Assembly (NCBI RefSeq): GCF_014633365.1
Contig: NC_068346.1
Location: 14,653,030 to 14,717,029, forward strand
From: Diospyros lotus
Taxonomy: Eukaryota > Streptophyta > Magnoliopsida > Ericales > Ebenaceae
Direction: 5' to 3'
Length of the DNA stretch: 64,000 nucleotides
Position 1 is the stretch's first letter, and every line of letters starts with the position of its first letter. Positions 50,266-62,017 of the stretch are shown here, piece by piece. The notes under the pieces were generated by a model. The model was not told the origin of the DNA. It was given only the letters and a program-made list of their open reading frames with translations, and ran no database searches. The position numbers were made by a program, and so were the translations under genes.

Positions 50266-53200
50266 CACTACAAGAAAAACAACATTTAGTGACAGAAATA
50301 TCCGTCACTAAAACATCAAAATCTGTCGCTAAAAAATTTAGTGACAGATTTAGCGACGGCACAAATCAGCGACGAAAATTTTCGTCGCAAATTAAAAAAT
50401 AAAAAAAATATTTAAAAATTAAATATTATTTTAGCGATAGAAAACTTTCCATTGCTAATACACAATAAAAATTAAAAAATTAAAATAAATTCGAATTCAA
50501 ATTAGTGACGAAAAAAGTTCCATCGCTGACTTTTATTTTAAAAAAATAAAATAATTATGGCACGTGCACGGCAGACGCATGCGTGCTCCCCTACCTCGCG
50601 AGCGCCAAGTACAGAGCTAGGAAATTAATCCCAACACACTTTTTTCTTCCCCTCAGTTTTGATCCCTGGTCCCCCATGTGCATGCGCGCGCATGCGACCG
50701 TCTGAGCTGCAACCCTCCTTGTTACATACACTACACATATTAATTATATACTACATGTAGTTGCTAGCCGTTTTAATTTTAATTTAAATTCAAATCTTTT
50801 AAATTCATTAATTAATACTTAAAAAAAAATGTTGTAAATTTTAACTCAATTAATGTACCACTTAAATGTTGTAATTAATTAATCTCTTAAATATTTAATT
50901 TTTATTTGATTAAAAATTAGTTTAATACATATTTCTTATTCTTATAAAACTAAAGAGAATAAAGGCAAGAAAAATAGGAAAAACTCATGAGATGAGAGAA
51001 TAGAAATTTCCTTTATCCTTGTTATCAAAAGGCCTTCTCACAATATAAAATGCCTCTATTTATAGGCTTACAAGAAAAGAAATTCAAAGGTCACATGTTA
51101 CAATTATAATGAAGGAATAAAGGAGTAGTCATATGTTACAATTATAATGAAGGGAGTAAAGGGGTAGGAGTTTAGAAGATGAATGGACATCTACTTAATC
51201 ATGGTATTTATAACACTCCCCCTTGGATGTCCATTACACTAATATATGCCTCATTAAAACCTTACTAGGAAAAAACCCAGTGGGAAAAAATCCTAGTGAA
51301 GGAACAATTGAGTACATTATATTGGTGTATAATATGCATTAAAACTTGCCTCGTTAAAAACCTTGCCAAGAAAAACCCAGTGGGAAAAAACCCTGGTCAA
51401 GGAAAAAAGTACAGTGCATATTTCTCCCCCTCAAACTAATGTCACTTGAGATCTCTATACCGTCGCATTCCAATGCCATGCACCAACTTCTCAAATGTTG
51501 TGGTTGGTAATGCCTTTGTCAATAAATCTGCCAAGTTATCCTTTGATTGAATTTGTTGAACATTTATATCACCATTTTTCTGGAGGTCATGAGTAAAAAG
51601 AATTTTGGTGATATATTTTTGTTCTGTCTCCTTTAATATATCCCTCTTTCAACTGTGCAATACAAGCAACATTATCTTCGTATAATGTGGTTGGCCTTTC
51701 TCTGATAAAAGATAATCCACATGTACTCCGGATATGATGAGTTATTGACCTCAACCAGACACATTCTCGACTAGCTTCATGAATTGCAAGAATTTCAGCA
51801 TGATTTGAAGAAGTGGCAGATATAGTCTGTTTTGTAGAACGCCATGATATTGCAGTGTCACCACATGTAAATACATAACCTGTTTGAGATCGAGCTTTAT
51901 GTGGATCAGACAAATAACCTGCATCTGCATAACCAACTAGTGATGATTTAGATTCCTTTGAGTAAAACAAACCCAAATCATTTGTTCCTCGAAGATAACG
52001 AAATATTTGTTTAACTCCATTCCAATGCCTTTTGGTTGGAGCAGAACTATATCTTGCCAATAAATTTACAGAAAATGCTATGTCAGGACGAGTATTATTA
52101 GCAAGATACATTAGTGCACCAATAGCACTAAGATATGGTACTTCAGGACCAAGCAGTTTCTCATTATCTTCTTGAGGTCGAAATGGATCCTTTTTCACAT
52201 CAAGTGATCTAACAACCATTGGAGTGCTCAATGGATGTGCTTTGTCCATGTAAAATTGCTTAAGGATCTTTTCTATATAAGTTGATTGATGAATAATAAT
52301 TCCATTTGTCAAATGTTCAATTTGCAGACTAAGACAAAATTTTGTTTTTCTGAGGTCTTTCATTTCAAATTCCTTCTTTAAGTATTCCATTACCTCAGAT
52401 AGTTTATTCAGAGTTCCAATAATATTTAAGTCATCAACATATACTGCGATAATAACGAACTCTGATCCTGAATTCTTAAAGACACATGGACAAATAGGAT
52501 CATTTCTATATCCTTCTTTTAATAGATATTCACTCAAACGATTGTACCACATGCGTCCAGATTGTTTTAATCCATACAAGGATCTTTACAATTTAATTGA
52601 GTACATTTCTCGAGAACTTGAGTTATATGCTTCAGGCATTTTAAATCCTTCAGGGATTTTCATATAAATATCACTATCAAGTGATCCATATAAATAAGCT
52701 GTAACGATATCCATTAGACGCATATTAAGCTTTTCATGAACTGCAAAACTGATTAGATATCGAAATGTAATTGCATCCACCACAGGGGAATATGTTTCTT
52801 CATAATCAATACCAGGTCTTTGAGAAAACCTTTGTGCAACTAGTCGAGCTTTATGTCTCACGACTTCATTTTTCTCATTTCGTTTTCGCACAAAAACCCA
52901 TTTGTATCCAACCGATATTACACCTTCTGGTGTTCGGACTACAGGTCCAAAAACTTCGCGTTTTGTGAGCGAATTTAATTCTACTTGAATTGCTTTCTTC
53001 CATTTTGGCCAATCATTTCTTTGTCGACATTGTTCGATAGAATTTGGTTCAATATCCTCGCTTTCCTTAATAACATCAAGTGCTATAGCATATGCAAAAA
53101 TGTTATCGATAACTTGTTCTTTTCGATTCCATCTTTTTCTTGTAGAGACATAATTTATTGAGATCTCATCACTTTCATTATTTTCAGGTACCTGAACCTC

Positions 53201-54274
53201 TTCTGGGGTCTGAACCTCTTCTAGGGTTTTTTCATCAATTATGTCTCGAGTCTCGTCAAGAGTACTAAACTCCTTTATTGTGCCATCTTGATCACGTACT
53301 CCTTTTCTTTTTCTAGGATTTTTATCCTTGGAATCGATTGGTCTACCACGTTTTAAACGTGTCTTAAATTCATTAGCTACAAGTAGTCCTTCAGGGACAT
53401 CAACTTTTGCAAGAGTATTTACAGCTGGAATATGCGATTTAGTTATTTTTCTTAGGTCAGTAAATGCATCTGGTAATTGATTTGCAATATTTTGAAGATG
53501 AACTATTTTTTGAACTTCTAGCTCACATTGATTTGTGCGAGGATCAAAATGAGATTGTGATGATGCATTCCATATAATTTCCTTTTCCAATTGTTTTTTA
53601 TCTCCCCCTAATGTTGGGAAATTTGTCTCATCAAAATGACAGTCAGCAAATCGTGCTGTAAAAACATCACCTGTCATTGGTTCAAGATATTTAATAATTG
53701 AGGGAGAATCATATCCCACATATATTCCCAGCCTTCTTTGAGGACCCATCTTAGTGCGCTGTGGTGGAGCAATTGGAACAAATACTGCACACCCAAATAT
53801 TCTTAGATAGGAAATATCTGGTTCTTGACCAAACACCAATTGTGATGGGGAGAACTTATGATATGATGTTGGCCTTATGCGTATAAGTGTTGCTGCATGC
53901 AGAATTGCATGACCCCAAGTAGAAATTGGGAGTTTTGTTCTCATGAGTAATGGTCTAGCAATTAATTGGAGGCGTTTAATAAAAGATTCTGCTAATCCAT
54001 TTTGTGTATGCACATGAGCAACTGGATGTTCAACAGTTATTCCAACTGACATACAATAATCATTAAAAGTTCGAGATGTAAATTCACCTGCATTATCAAG
54101 ACGAATTGTCTTGATTGTATAATCTGGAAATTGTGCTCGCAATCTAATCATTTGAGCAAGTAATCTTGCAAATGCCACATTACGAGTGGATAATAAACAA
54201 ACATGTGATGATCTAGTGGATGCATCTATCAATATCATAAAATACCTAAATGGTCCACATGGTGGATGAATAGT

Positions 54275-55327
54275 GTAATACCCCGAAAGCTCAGAGAAGT
54301 TAATATATATCGAGGATAGTGTAAGAAAGGAAACAACACCAGCTGGATACCTTTTGGGCTGAATGTTGGCAAAGAACTCCCAAGTTAAGCGTGCTTAACC
54401 TGGGGTAATCCAAGGATGGGTGACCCCCCTGGGAAGTTCGTGTAGGCCCATCAGGGTAAGTTGTTCCGGTCCTTCCTATCACTCGAGCGGGATGTTACAA
54501 ATGGTATCAGAGCCGACCCTTGGCGAAGGCTGTCCGATGAGGGCGGGGAGTGGCGCCGAGGCTTGAGGGCCTGTACAAGGAGCGGCTTCTGGCAGGCTTC
54601 TAGGATGGTAGCCCCCAAGAGGAGAAGGTCTGGGACCAGTTGTAAGGTCGCCTGACGAGGACGTCATGTGCTCAAGGGGGGAAGAATGTAATACCCCGAG
54701 AGCCTAGAGAGGTTAGTATATATCGAGGATAGTGTAAGAAAGGAAACAACACCAGCTGGATACCTTTTGGGCTGAATGTTGGCAAAGAACTCCCAAGTTA
54801 AGCGTGCTTGACCTAGGGCAATCCAAGGATGGGTGACCCCCCCTGGGAAGTTCGTGTAGGCCCATCAGGGTAAGTTGTTCCGGTTCTTCCTATCGCTCGA
54901 ACGGGATGTTACAGGTGGTATCAGAGCCGACCCTTGGTGAAGGCGGTCCAATGAGGGCGGGGAGTGGTGCCTGGGCTCGAGGGCCTGTACAAGGAGCGGC
55001 TTCTGGCAGGCTTCTAGGATGGCAGCCCCCAAGGGGAGAAGATCTGGGACCAGTTGTAAGGTCGCATGCCGAGGACGTCATGTGCTCAAGGGGGGGAGAA
55101 TGTAATACCCCGAGAGCCCAGAGAAGTTAATATATATCGAGGATAGTGTAAGAAAAGAAACAACACCAGCTGGATACATTTTAGGCTGAATGTTGGCAAA
55201 GAACTCCCAAGTTAAGCGTGCTTAACCTGGGGTAATCCAGGGATGGGTAACCCCCCTGGGAAGTTCGTGTAGGCCCATCAGGGTAAGTTGTTCCGGTCCT
55301 TCCTATCGCTCGATGTGGGGTGTTACA
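54275..55327 (+). mobile_element. Cassandra TRIM tandem array: LTR-internal-LTR-internal-LTR
   Basis: Three LTRs (54275-54499, 54687-54913, 55101-55327; 225-227 bp) alternate with two internal regions of 187 bp. Each internal region starts with TGGTATCAGAGCC (54502 and 54916) and ends in a purine tract (AAGGGGGGAAGAA / AAGGGGGGGAGAA). A perfect 5-bp duplication AATAG flanks the whole array (54270-54274 and 55328-55332), so it behaves as one insertion. It lies opposite to the Copia gene it interrupts. Cassandra encodes no protein and relies on other elements' enzymes. Confidence 0.96.
54374..54444 (+). promoter_or_regulatory. 5S rRNA-derived Pol III-type segment in Cassandra LTR
   Basis: The LTR segment resembles the 3' half of plant 5S rRNA: an AGTTAAGCGTGCTT box A (54383-54396), an intermediate element within AAGGATGGG, and a box C (GGGTGACCCCCCTGGGAAG). 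The other LTRs hold the same segment near 54788-54859 and 55202-55273. Box A is unchanged, but box C has extra C residues compared with the usual GACCTCCTGGGAAGT. The 5' half of 5S is not evident. It is not a 5S rRNA gene. Confidence 0.9.
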
Positions 55328-56153
55328 AATAGGTCCACATATATCCCCTTGAATACGTTCTAGAAATGTAGGTGATTCATTTCGAACTTTAGATGGTGAA
55401 GGTCTAATAATCAATTTTCCTTGAGAACAAGCAGCATATGAGAATTCATTAGGCAAAAGAATTTTCTAGTTCTTTAATGGATGTCCATGTGAATTCTCAA
55501 TAATTTTTCGCATCATTATTGACCCGGGATGGCCTAATCGGTCATGCCAAACAACAAAACTTTCTTTATTAATGAACTTCTAGCTCGTTGTAGCATGTAC
55601 TTCAATTATACTAATGTTTGTATAATACAAACCAAAAGAAAAGGCAGGTAGCTTTTCTAATACACATTTTTTACCAGAGACATTTGATGTAATATAAAGA
55701 TATTCTATATTATTTTCATTCATAGTCTCAACATGGTATCCATTTTGTTAAATATCTTTGAAACTCAATAAATTTCTTTTTGATTTAATAGATAATAAAG
55801 CATCATTAATAGTGAGTTTCGTTTCTCTAGGCAATAAAATACTAGCTCTTCCGGAGCCTTCAATGATTTTTACATTGCCTGATATTGTAGTGACAGTAGC
55901 TTCCATTATTTTTAAATTTGTAAAATACTTCTTATTTTTCAATATAGTATGTGTTGTGGCGCTATTTGCTAAGCATACATCTTCACCATTGATATTGAGA
56001 CCAACAAAAGGAAGTGAAAGATCCATGCTTCTTCATTAAAATAAAAAAAAAAAAAAAACATAATAAGATTCAAGTAAAAGAAAACAAATTACAAAAGAAA
56101 CACACCAACAAAAATAAACACACCAATGCTAATGCAACATGAAGATAACAAAT

Positions 56154-57206
56154 TTAGAAATGGACATTCTCATCACCAATTGAAGGGTTAATTTTGCCAT
56201 CAGAAAAATCATCAATATTTTCGTCAAAAAAATCTGCAACATCCAAGTGTGTTGTCCACAAAGAGTGAAGATGATCACCATCAAAATCACCTTGAGATGC
56301 AAAGTTTGCTTCAACATTTTTCCCTTTCTCCTTCAGGGAGGCTTGATAGAGCTCAACCAAATGTTTAGCAGTATGACATGTACGTGACCAATGACCTTTC
56401 ATTCCACACCTATAACATACACTGTCAGTATGTTTTGGGGATCTTATTTTGTGAAATTTTCCCGTCTCATGCTTTTCTTCATTAGATGTAATTTTCTTCA
56501 AATTAGAAGTATTATAATGACCACCATGATATCAAAAATTATTTCAACCTCGACCACGTCCTCTTCTATAAACACGACATCGTCCTCGATTGTTATACAT
56601 TGTCGCATTCACTTCAGGGAATGGGGTAGAACCAGTAGGACGTGATTCATGATTTTTCATCAAAAGCTCATTATTTTGTTCAGCCACAAGAAGGCATGTA
56701 ATCAATTCTGAATATTTTTTAAAGCCTCTTTCTCGATATTGCTGTTGCAGGAGCACATTCGAGGCATGAAACGTGGAGAATGTTTTTTCCAACATATCAT
56801 TTTCAGTAATATTTTCTCCACATAATTTCAATTGAGAATTGATTTTAAAAATTGCAGAATTGTACTCACTTATAGATTTAAAGTCTTGCAATCGTAAGTG
56901 CATCCAATCAAAACGAGCTTTTGGGAGAACTACTGTTTTCTGATGGTCATATCTTTCTTTTAAACTTTGCCAAAGAATAAAGGGATCCTTTATCGTGAGA
57001 TATTTAGATTTTAGTCCCTCATGAAGATGACGCCGAAGGAATATCATAGCCTTAGCACGGTTTTGGCTAGATGCATCATTTTTATCTTTAATGGTGTCTC
57101 CAAGACCCATAGCATCAAGATGGATTTCAGCATCTAGTATCCACGATAAATAATTTTTTCCAGTAATGTCAAGTGCCACAAACTCCAGTTTTGTAAGATT
57201 TGCCAT
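56154..57206 (-). pseudogene. Copia gag
   Basis: Capsid and nucleocapsid precursor of the element at 50946-57759. The start at 57206 (MANLTKLEFVALDITGKNYL) follows the 5' LTR by a short leader. A UBN2-type gag domain covers about residues 10-180 (DPFILWQSLKERYDH; SISEYNSAIFKINSQL). Next come an Arg/Gly-rich stretch (RRGRGRG) and a stop or break near 56543. The same frame (phase unchanged) resumes at 56501 with the CCHC knuckle (CYRCGMKGHWSRTC) and a VADFFDENIDDF tail, ending at 56154. Length and order fit a gag encoded apart from pol. About 130 bp of non-coding, T-rich sequence separates it from protease. Confidence 0.85.
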
Positions 57207-58690
57207 GGAGAATACTATCACAAAAAGTAATAATTAAATAAATGATAAATTTAATTCATATTAACAATGAAAAGAAAATAACTATAGAATAATGAAATAA
57301 AATAATAAGAAAACTAATCAACCATACATTATCATCGTTTATAATATACACAATATGATAAGAAAAAATAGCCATAGGTGACCTATGAACAAAACGTGCA
57401 TAAAGTATAAAGAAAAGTTAGAATACTTACCTTGAATTTGTATGCTAAAATAAACAAATTGGCAAAGAATCGTGCTGATAACGTCCTATAAAACTAAAGA
57501 GAATAAAGGCAAGAAAAATAGGAAAAACTCATGAGATGAGAGAATAGAAATTTCCTTTATCCTTGTTATCAGAAGGCCTTCTCACAATATAAAATGCCTC
57601 TATTTATAGGCTTACAAGAAAAGAAATTCAAAGGTCACATGTTACAATTATAATGAAGGAATAAAGGAGTAGTCATATGTTACAATTATAATGAAGGGAG
57701 TAAAGGGATAGGAGTTTAGAAGATGAATGGACATCCACTTAATCATGGTATTTATAACACTTATTATAAATTTTACAATATCATATCAATTCACATATTT
57801 TGGTTTGTAAATAAAATAGATAAAATATGCATTTGTAAAGAATTTTAATTTTTATTTAATCTTTGTTCAATACATAATTAATAATTTTTATTTTTAATTT
57901 ATTTTTTTCGTTTTTAACAACGGATTAATACTGTTGTTAAAGTTTTCAATTATTAATTTAATTTTTTTAATTATATTTAAATAAATTTTAAATATATTTA
58001 ATTTTTTTTATTATTTAGTGACGAGATAACCACCGTCGCTACAAAAAAAAATTAAATAAAAAAAATTAAAATTTAACGATAGGGTCACACTTGTCGTTAA
58101 AAAATAAAAATAAATTAAATAAAAAAATTAAAATTTAGCGACGGGATAACACCCATCGCTAAAAAATAAAAAACAATTAAATACAAAATACAAAATTTAG
58201 CGACTAAATAACCTCGTCACTAAAAAAAATAAATTAAATAAAAAAATTAAAATTTACCAACTGGGTCATACCCATCGCTAAAAAATAAAAATAAATTAAA
58301 TAAAAAAATGAAAAATTTAGCGACAGGATAACCTCGTTGCTAAAAATTAAAAATAAATTAAAACTTTTTAATTATTTAGCGATGGAATATTCCGTGGCCA
58401 AATTTAAAATTTAATAAAAAATATTAAAAATTATTTAGTGATGGAATATTTCGTCGCTAAATTTAAAAAAGGATTAAAAAATTTGCGATAGAATATTTCG
58501 TCGCAAATCCATCGCTAAATTTTAGCGACAGACTATCCGTCACTGAGATGTCTCTAATTAGAGACGAAAAAATTTCGTCGCTAAATCTGTCACTAAATTA
58601 TGAATTTTTTGTAGTGAAATATTGATATTCTGGTTGCAGGCATAGGCATTGAACTACACCGCCTAACTGCCGAAACAAAATAGATTTGCA

Positions 58691-59210
58691 AACGTGGATT
58701 AATGAACCGCACAAACAAAATATAATGCCTCCAGGCAGGCCCCATGCTAGTAGGTAGATGGGCCCAGTCCTCTCCACACAATATTCTCTTTTAAGTGGGC
58801 ACAAAATACGACTTGTGAAACAGTTCCATTGTCTGTGGAATCAAAGACGAGGATCACTTCCTCTAATAACTACATCTCTTTCCCTACATATTTGTGCACC
58901 AATCAATGAAAGAATGGGGTTTAGGAAACATTTTTTCATGCAAGTCTACTAGTACTCACCCCTCCATTGCACTAGGGCATCCCTGTTGTGTGTCTGCTCT
59001 TTATTGGCCAAACCTTTCCACAAAATGACTCTATGGGTCATTATCCCCCCTCCCACATTGCCCCGGATGAGACCAATGGGTTTAAAGTGATCTAGGGACT
59101 CAGGCACGTTCATTACCCCTAGTCATAAGTTGCGACAATTATATCCCCTGTTGATGTCAGATGCAGGATGGTGTATATATCTTATTCTGGATGTTTATTG
59201 GAATTCTACG

Positions 59211-59244
<34 letters not shown>

Positions 59245-59969
59245 TCAGGGTCTGGTATTTCATAATGCCCTAGCAAGTATTCTTGTACCCTTGGAGTTGT
59301 TCCACTCTTTCCATAACTTTATATATCTTGCTATCGTACCCCCGCAAGGTGGGATAGACCAATACTCCCCTAGAACAATTACATTGGTGATGATACTGGA
59401 CCGATCACCGAGGTCTGCGTTGAAGTTATGCTTTTTTGTAATAGTCCAAGTTGGGTGGTCTCTATTATCTGATTTCTTACACCTCTACCGCAACTCTCAT
59501 ATTGATGTGGCGAAGGATACTATTCCACTTGGTTCTTTTTTATTAGGGGTGGTCCCCTGGGGTCACATCTGTCCCCATTATTTTTAACCTTCTTTAACTC
59601 TGGTATGGAGGTGAGGCCTTAGGAGTCTCCTCCAGGACCCCTTAGGTCAGCTTCTTTGGGAGTCGTTTCCACCCCCCTTAGCCTTTCTTTCCTTTTTATT
59701 TTAGGGGTGGTCCCCTAGGGCCATATCTGACCCATTACTTTTGCTTTCTTCAGCGAGGACGAAAGGACTCAAAAATCCCTTTGGAGGCTTCTGAGGTCAG
59801 GAGGGGGGGGAGGGGGGAAACCTTTCCTTCTTTTTTGCCTTTCGTTCCCTTTTCTTTTTTTTTTTATATTCTGTAGGAAAAAATCTGCACATATAATAAA
59901 AAGAACATAATGAGATTTTATTGAGAAAATACATAGCTCCAAGATCCTTGGGGGTAACCCATTATTGAT
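58691..59969. other. Non-coding sequence downstream of the Tat pol
   Basis: Between the tandem-repeat field and the end of the Tat-lineage pol on the minus strand, so probably that element's 3' untranslated part. It includes repeated AGGGGTGGTCCCCTRGGG segments (about 59549 and 59704), a TA microsatellite (59211-59245) and a G-run at about 59800-59817. No gene is supported. Confidence 0.5.
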
Positions 59970-61781
59970 AAAATTTCATTAAGTTCTAAATATTCCAAGT
60001 ATTCTTTATAGGAGTGTCGTTCAAGGTTTCGAGCCGGTATGCTCCAGAGCTGAGGGTCTCGATAACTCGATAGGGGCCTTCCTAAGTCGGCGACGACTTA
60101 TTAGAATCTCGGGGGTTGCTAACACTTGCTTGTTGAAAGACCAAATCACCAGGTAGAAAACTCTGAGCTTTCACCCTCCAATTGTTGTACCTCTCAATCC
60201 GCTGATTATAAGCCACCTGACGAACCCTTGCTTCGTCCCAAAACTCCTCTACTATATCCAAGTTATTCCTTAAGCCTTGCTCACTGGACTCCGGGTCAAA
60301 ATGCTCCACTCTAAAAGTTGGGATCCCAATCTCTACCGGAATAAGGGCTTCTAAGCCGTAACATAAGCTGGATGGGGTCTCCCCGGTGGACCCCCTCCTT
60401 GTGGTCCGATAAGACTAAAGGATGCTCGGTAACTCGTTCACCCAGCTTCCATCTTCCTTGTCGACCCGGGCTTTCAATCCATGGAGCATAGTCCTATTGG
60501 CAAGCTCAATCTGCCCGTTAGCCTATGGATAAGCTACAGAGGTGAAGTGTTGCTTGATCCCCAACTCCTGACACCATTCTTTGACTGTCTGATCTGTAAA
60601 CTGGGTCCCATTATCCGAAACAATCACCCGTGGGATCCCAAATCAATAAACAACGTTCTTCCCTAAAAATTGCTTCACTTTTCGTGCAGTGATGGAGGCT
60701 AAGGGCTCGACCTCTATCCACTTGGTGAAGTAATCTATAACAGCGATCAAGAATTTAACCTGACCCATAGCAGATGAGAAGGGACCTAGAATATCAATCC
60801 CTCATTGGGCGAAGGGGCATGGTTGAACCAGGTGGTTGAGCATGGCACTAGGAACATGGATTAGATTGGAGACCCGTTGGCATCTTTCGCATTTCTTGAC
60901 CAACTGCTCTACATCAGACACCATAGTTAGCCAGTAATAGCCTTGTCGAATGGCCTTCTCATAGAGAGTCCAGGTTCCTATGTGACTCCCACATATCCCC
61001 TCATGGATCTCTCTCAAAACATAGTCAGCTTCACGTGACCTCACGCACTTCAAGAGTGGTTGAGTGAAGGATCTCTTATACAACTCCTCGTTGATTAGTA
61101 TAAACTTCTGAGCCCTCCTTTTTAGCTCACGAGCCTCTAACTCATTCTCTGGTAACTTGCGATCTTTTAGATAACTGACAACATGGTCCAACCAACTTGG
61201 CTCTAGGTCGAGACATAGCTGCTCCACGACCTCGTCAATGCTTCTCTGGGGTAATGTCTCGATAAAAATATGTTGGGAATTGGTTGGGAAAGAGGCCGAC
61301 GCGATCCGGGATAAGGTGTCTGCTTCCACATTCTGTGATCGGGGCACATGCTCTATATTCACAGATCTGAAATGACTCATCAATTCCTGAACAAAAACTA
61401 GATATTTGGACATGTGGTCCTCCCTGGCCTCATATTCTCCCTTCACTTGCTGAACCACCAGGTTAGAATCGGACTATACCTTCAGATGTCTCACCCTGAG
61501 TTGTGCAGCGAGCCTTAAACTAGCTAGAAGGGCCTCATACTCTGCCTTATTGTTGGACACTCGAAACTCAAAATGCAAAGCATATAGCCAGGACTAACCC
61601 TCGGGGCTCTTAATCATCAGCCCGGCTCCACCACCCCTAGAGTTGGAACTGCCATCCACCGCTAGCATCCATGGTTTTAGTCTTTTCTCTAGTGATCCTC
61701 CAAGCCCAAATCTTTCAGCAATGAAGTCTGCTAAAGCCTGGGCTTTAATAGCTGAATGAGGCCTATACACTATGTGATTAG
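59970..61781 (-). pseudogene. Tat-lineage Gypsy pol (second RNase H and integrase) with TAG/TGA stops
   Basis: Read on the minus strand: an RNase H-like domain of the Tat type (RPHSAIKAQALADFIAE; MLAVDGSSNSRGGGAGL; NNKAEYEALLASL; VKGEYEAREDHMSKYL; VPRSQNVEADTLSRIAS). An integrase HHCC domain follows (EIHEGICGSHIGTW; KCERCQRV). The integrase core is next (AVIDYFTKW, VSDNGTQF, GQIELANR) and then its C-terminal part (VRQVAYNQRIERYNNWRVKA; FLPGDLVF). The frame never shifts across about 1.8 kb. It is broken only by stops at 61596, 61461, 60804, 60645, 60525, 60417 and 60084 (first base), plus one near 60010, all TAG or TGA. The upstream end was cut by the Athila-type insertion at 61782. Confidence 0.9.
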
Positions 61782-62017
61782 TGATCAATTTTGTAAAAAT
61801 TTTGTTATAATTTCACCCTTATTTTGATCTTAAAATAGTTTAAATTGAATATTATTATGCATTTTGTGATTTTGTGCATGTTTAAAATATTAATATAAAA
61901 ATATATATAAAATATAAAAAAATAAATATAATATATATAATAATATAATAATATAAAAATATGGAAAGCCCAGGCCCAAGCCCAAAAACATGAAAAGCCC
62001 AAGTCCCACAAATTGAT

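Larger units (their letters stand above)
51587..56026 (-). pseudogene. Copia pol: protease, integrase, RT, RNase H; interrupted
   Basis: The start at 56026 reads MDLSLPFVGLNINGEDVCL. The protease motif is ANSATTHTIL, with Asn where the catalytic Asp is expected. The integrase zinc part lies at about 55520-55335. The core is split by the Cassandra array between GDICGPI and HPPCGPF, and shifted by an extra T near 54240. The three acidic residues are present (LIDAST, LDNAGEF, AESF). RT blocks YKWVFVRKRN, GIDYEETYSPVV and the catalytic YVDD are intact, with one TAA between SIKL and RSLYGLKQSG (near 52584). RNase H reads YADAGYLSDP ... ISWRSTKQTISATSS ... YEDN, then a frameshift near 51600 precedes the natural end. 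It is non-functional as it stands. Confidence 0.9.
50946..57759 (-). mobile_element. Copia retrotransposon inside C2, nearly complete
   Basis: LTRs of about 270 bp lie at about 50946-51215 (3') and 57490-57759 (5'), with only about three differences. They start TGTTATAAATACC on the minus strand. The polypurine tract AAGGGGGAG adjoins the 3' LTR at 51216-51225. CTTAT flanks both ends (50941-50945 and 57760-57764). The exact LTR 3' end is ambiguous by a few bases. Without the Cassandra array the element is about 5.8 kb. It encodes gag and pol on the minus strand with few defects, so it is the youngest coding element here apart from its own insert. Confidence 0.92.
50266..58616. mobile_element. 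CACTA element C2, non-autonomous, with nested Copia
   Basis: It begins CACTACAAGAAAAAC and ends TTTTTTGTAGTG, with a 3-bp duplication AAA on both sides. Subterminal GCGACGG / CCGTCGCTAA words fill 50290-50540 and 57990-58610. Removing the Copia element leaves about 1.5 kb with no gene, a short non-autonomous CACTA. The empty site reads CCAAAATAAAATATTGATA and restores the tandem-repeat field. Confidence 0.92.

Noticed and set aside
54374..54444. 5S rRNA gene
   Set aside because: Only the 3' half resembles 5S, it lies inside LTRs with TSDs and primer sites, and it repeats with the LTR. It is Cassandra.
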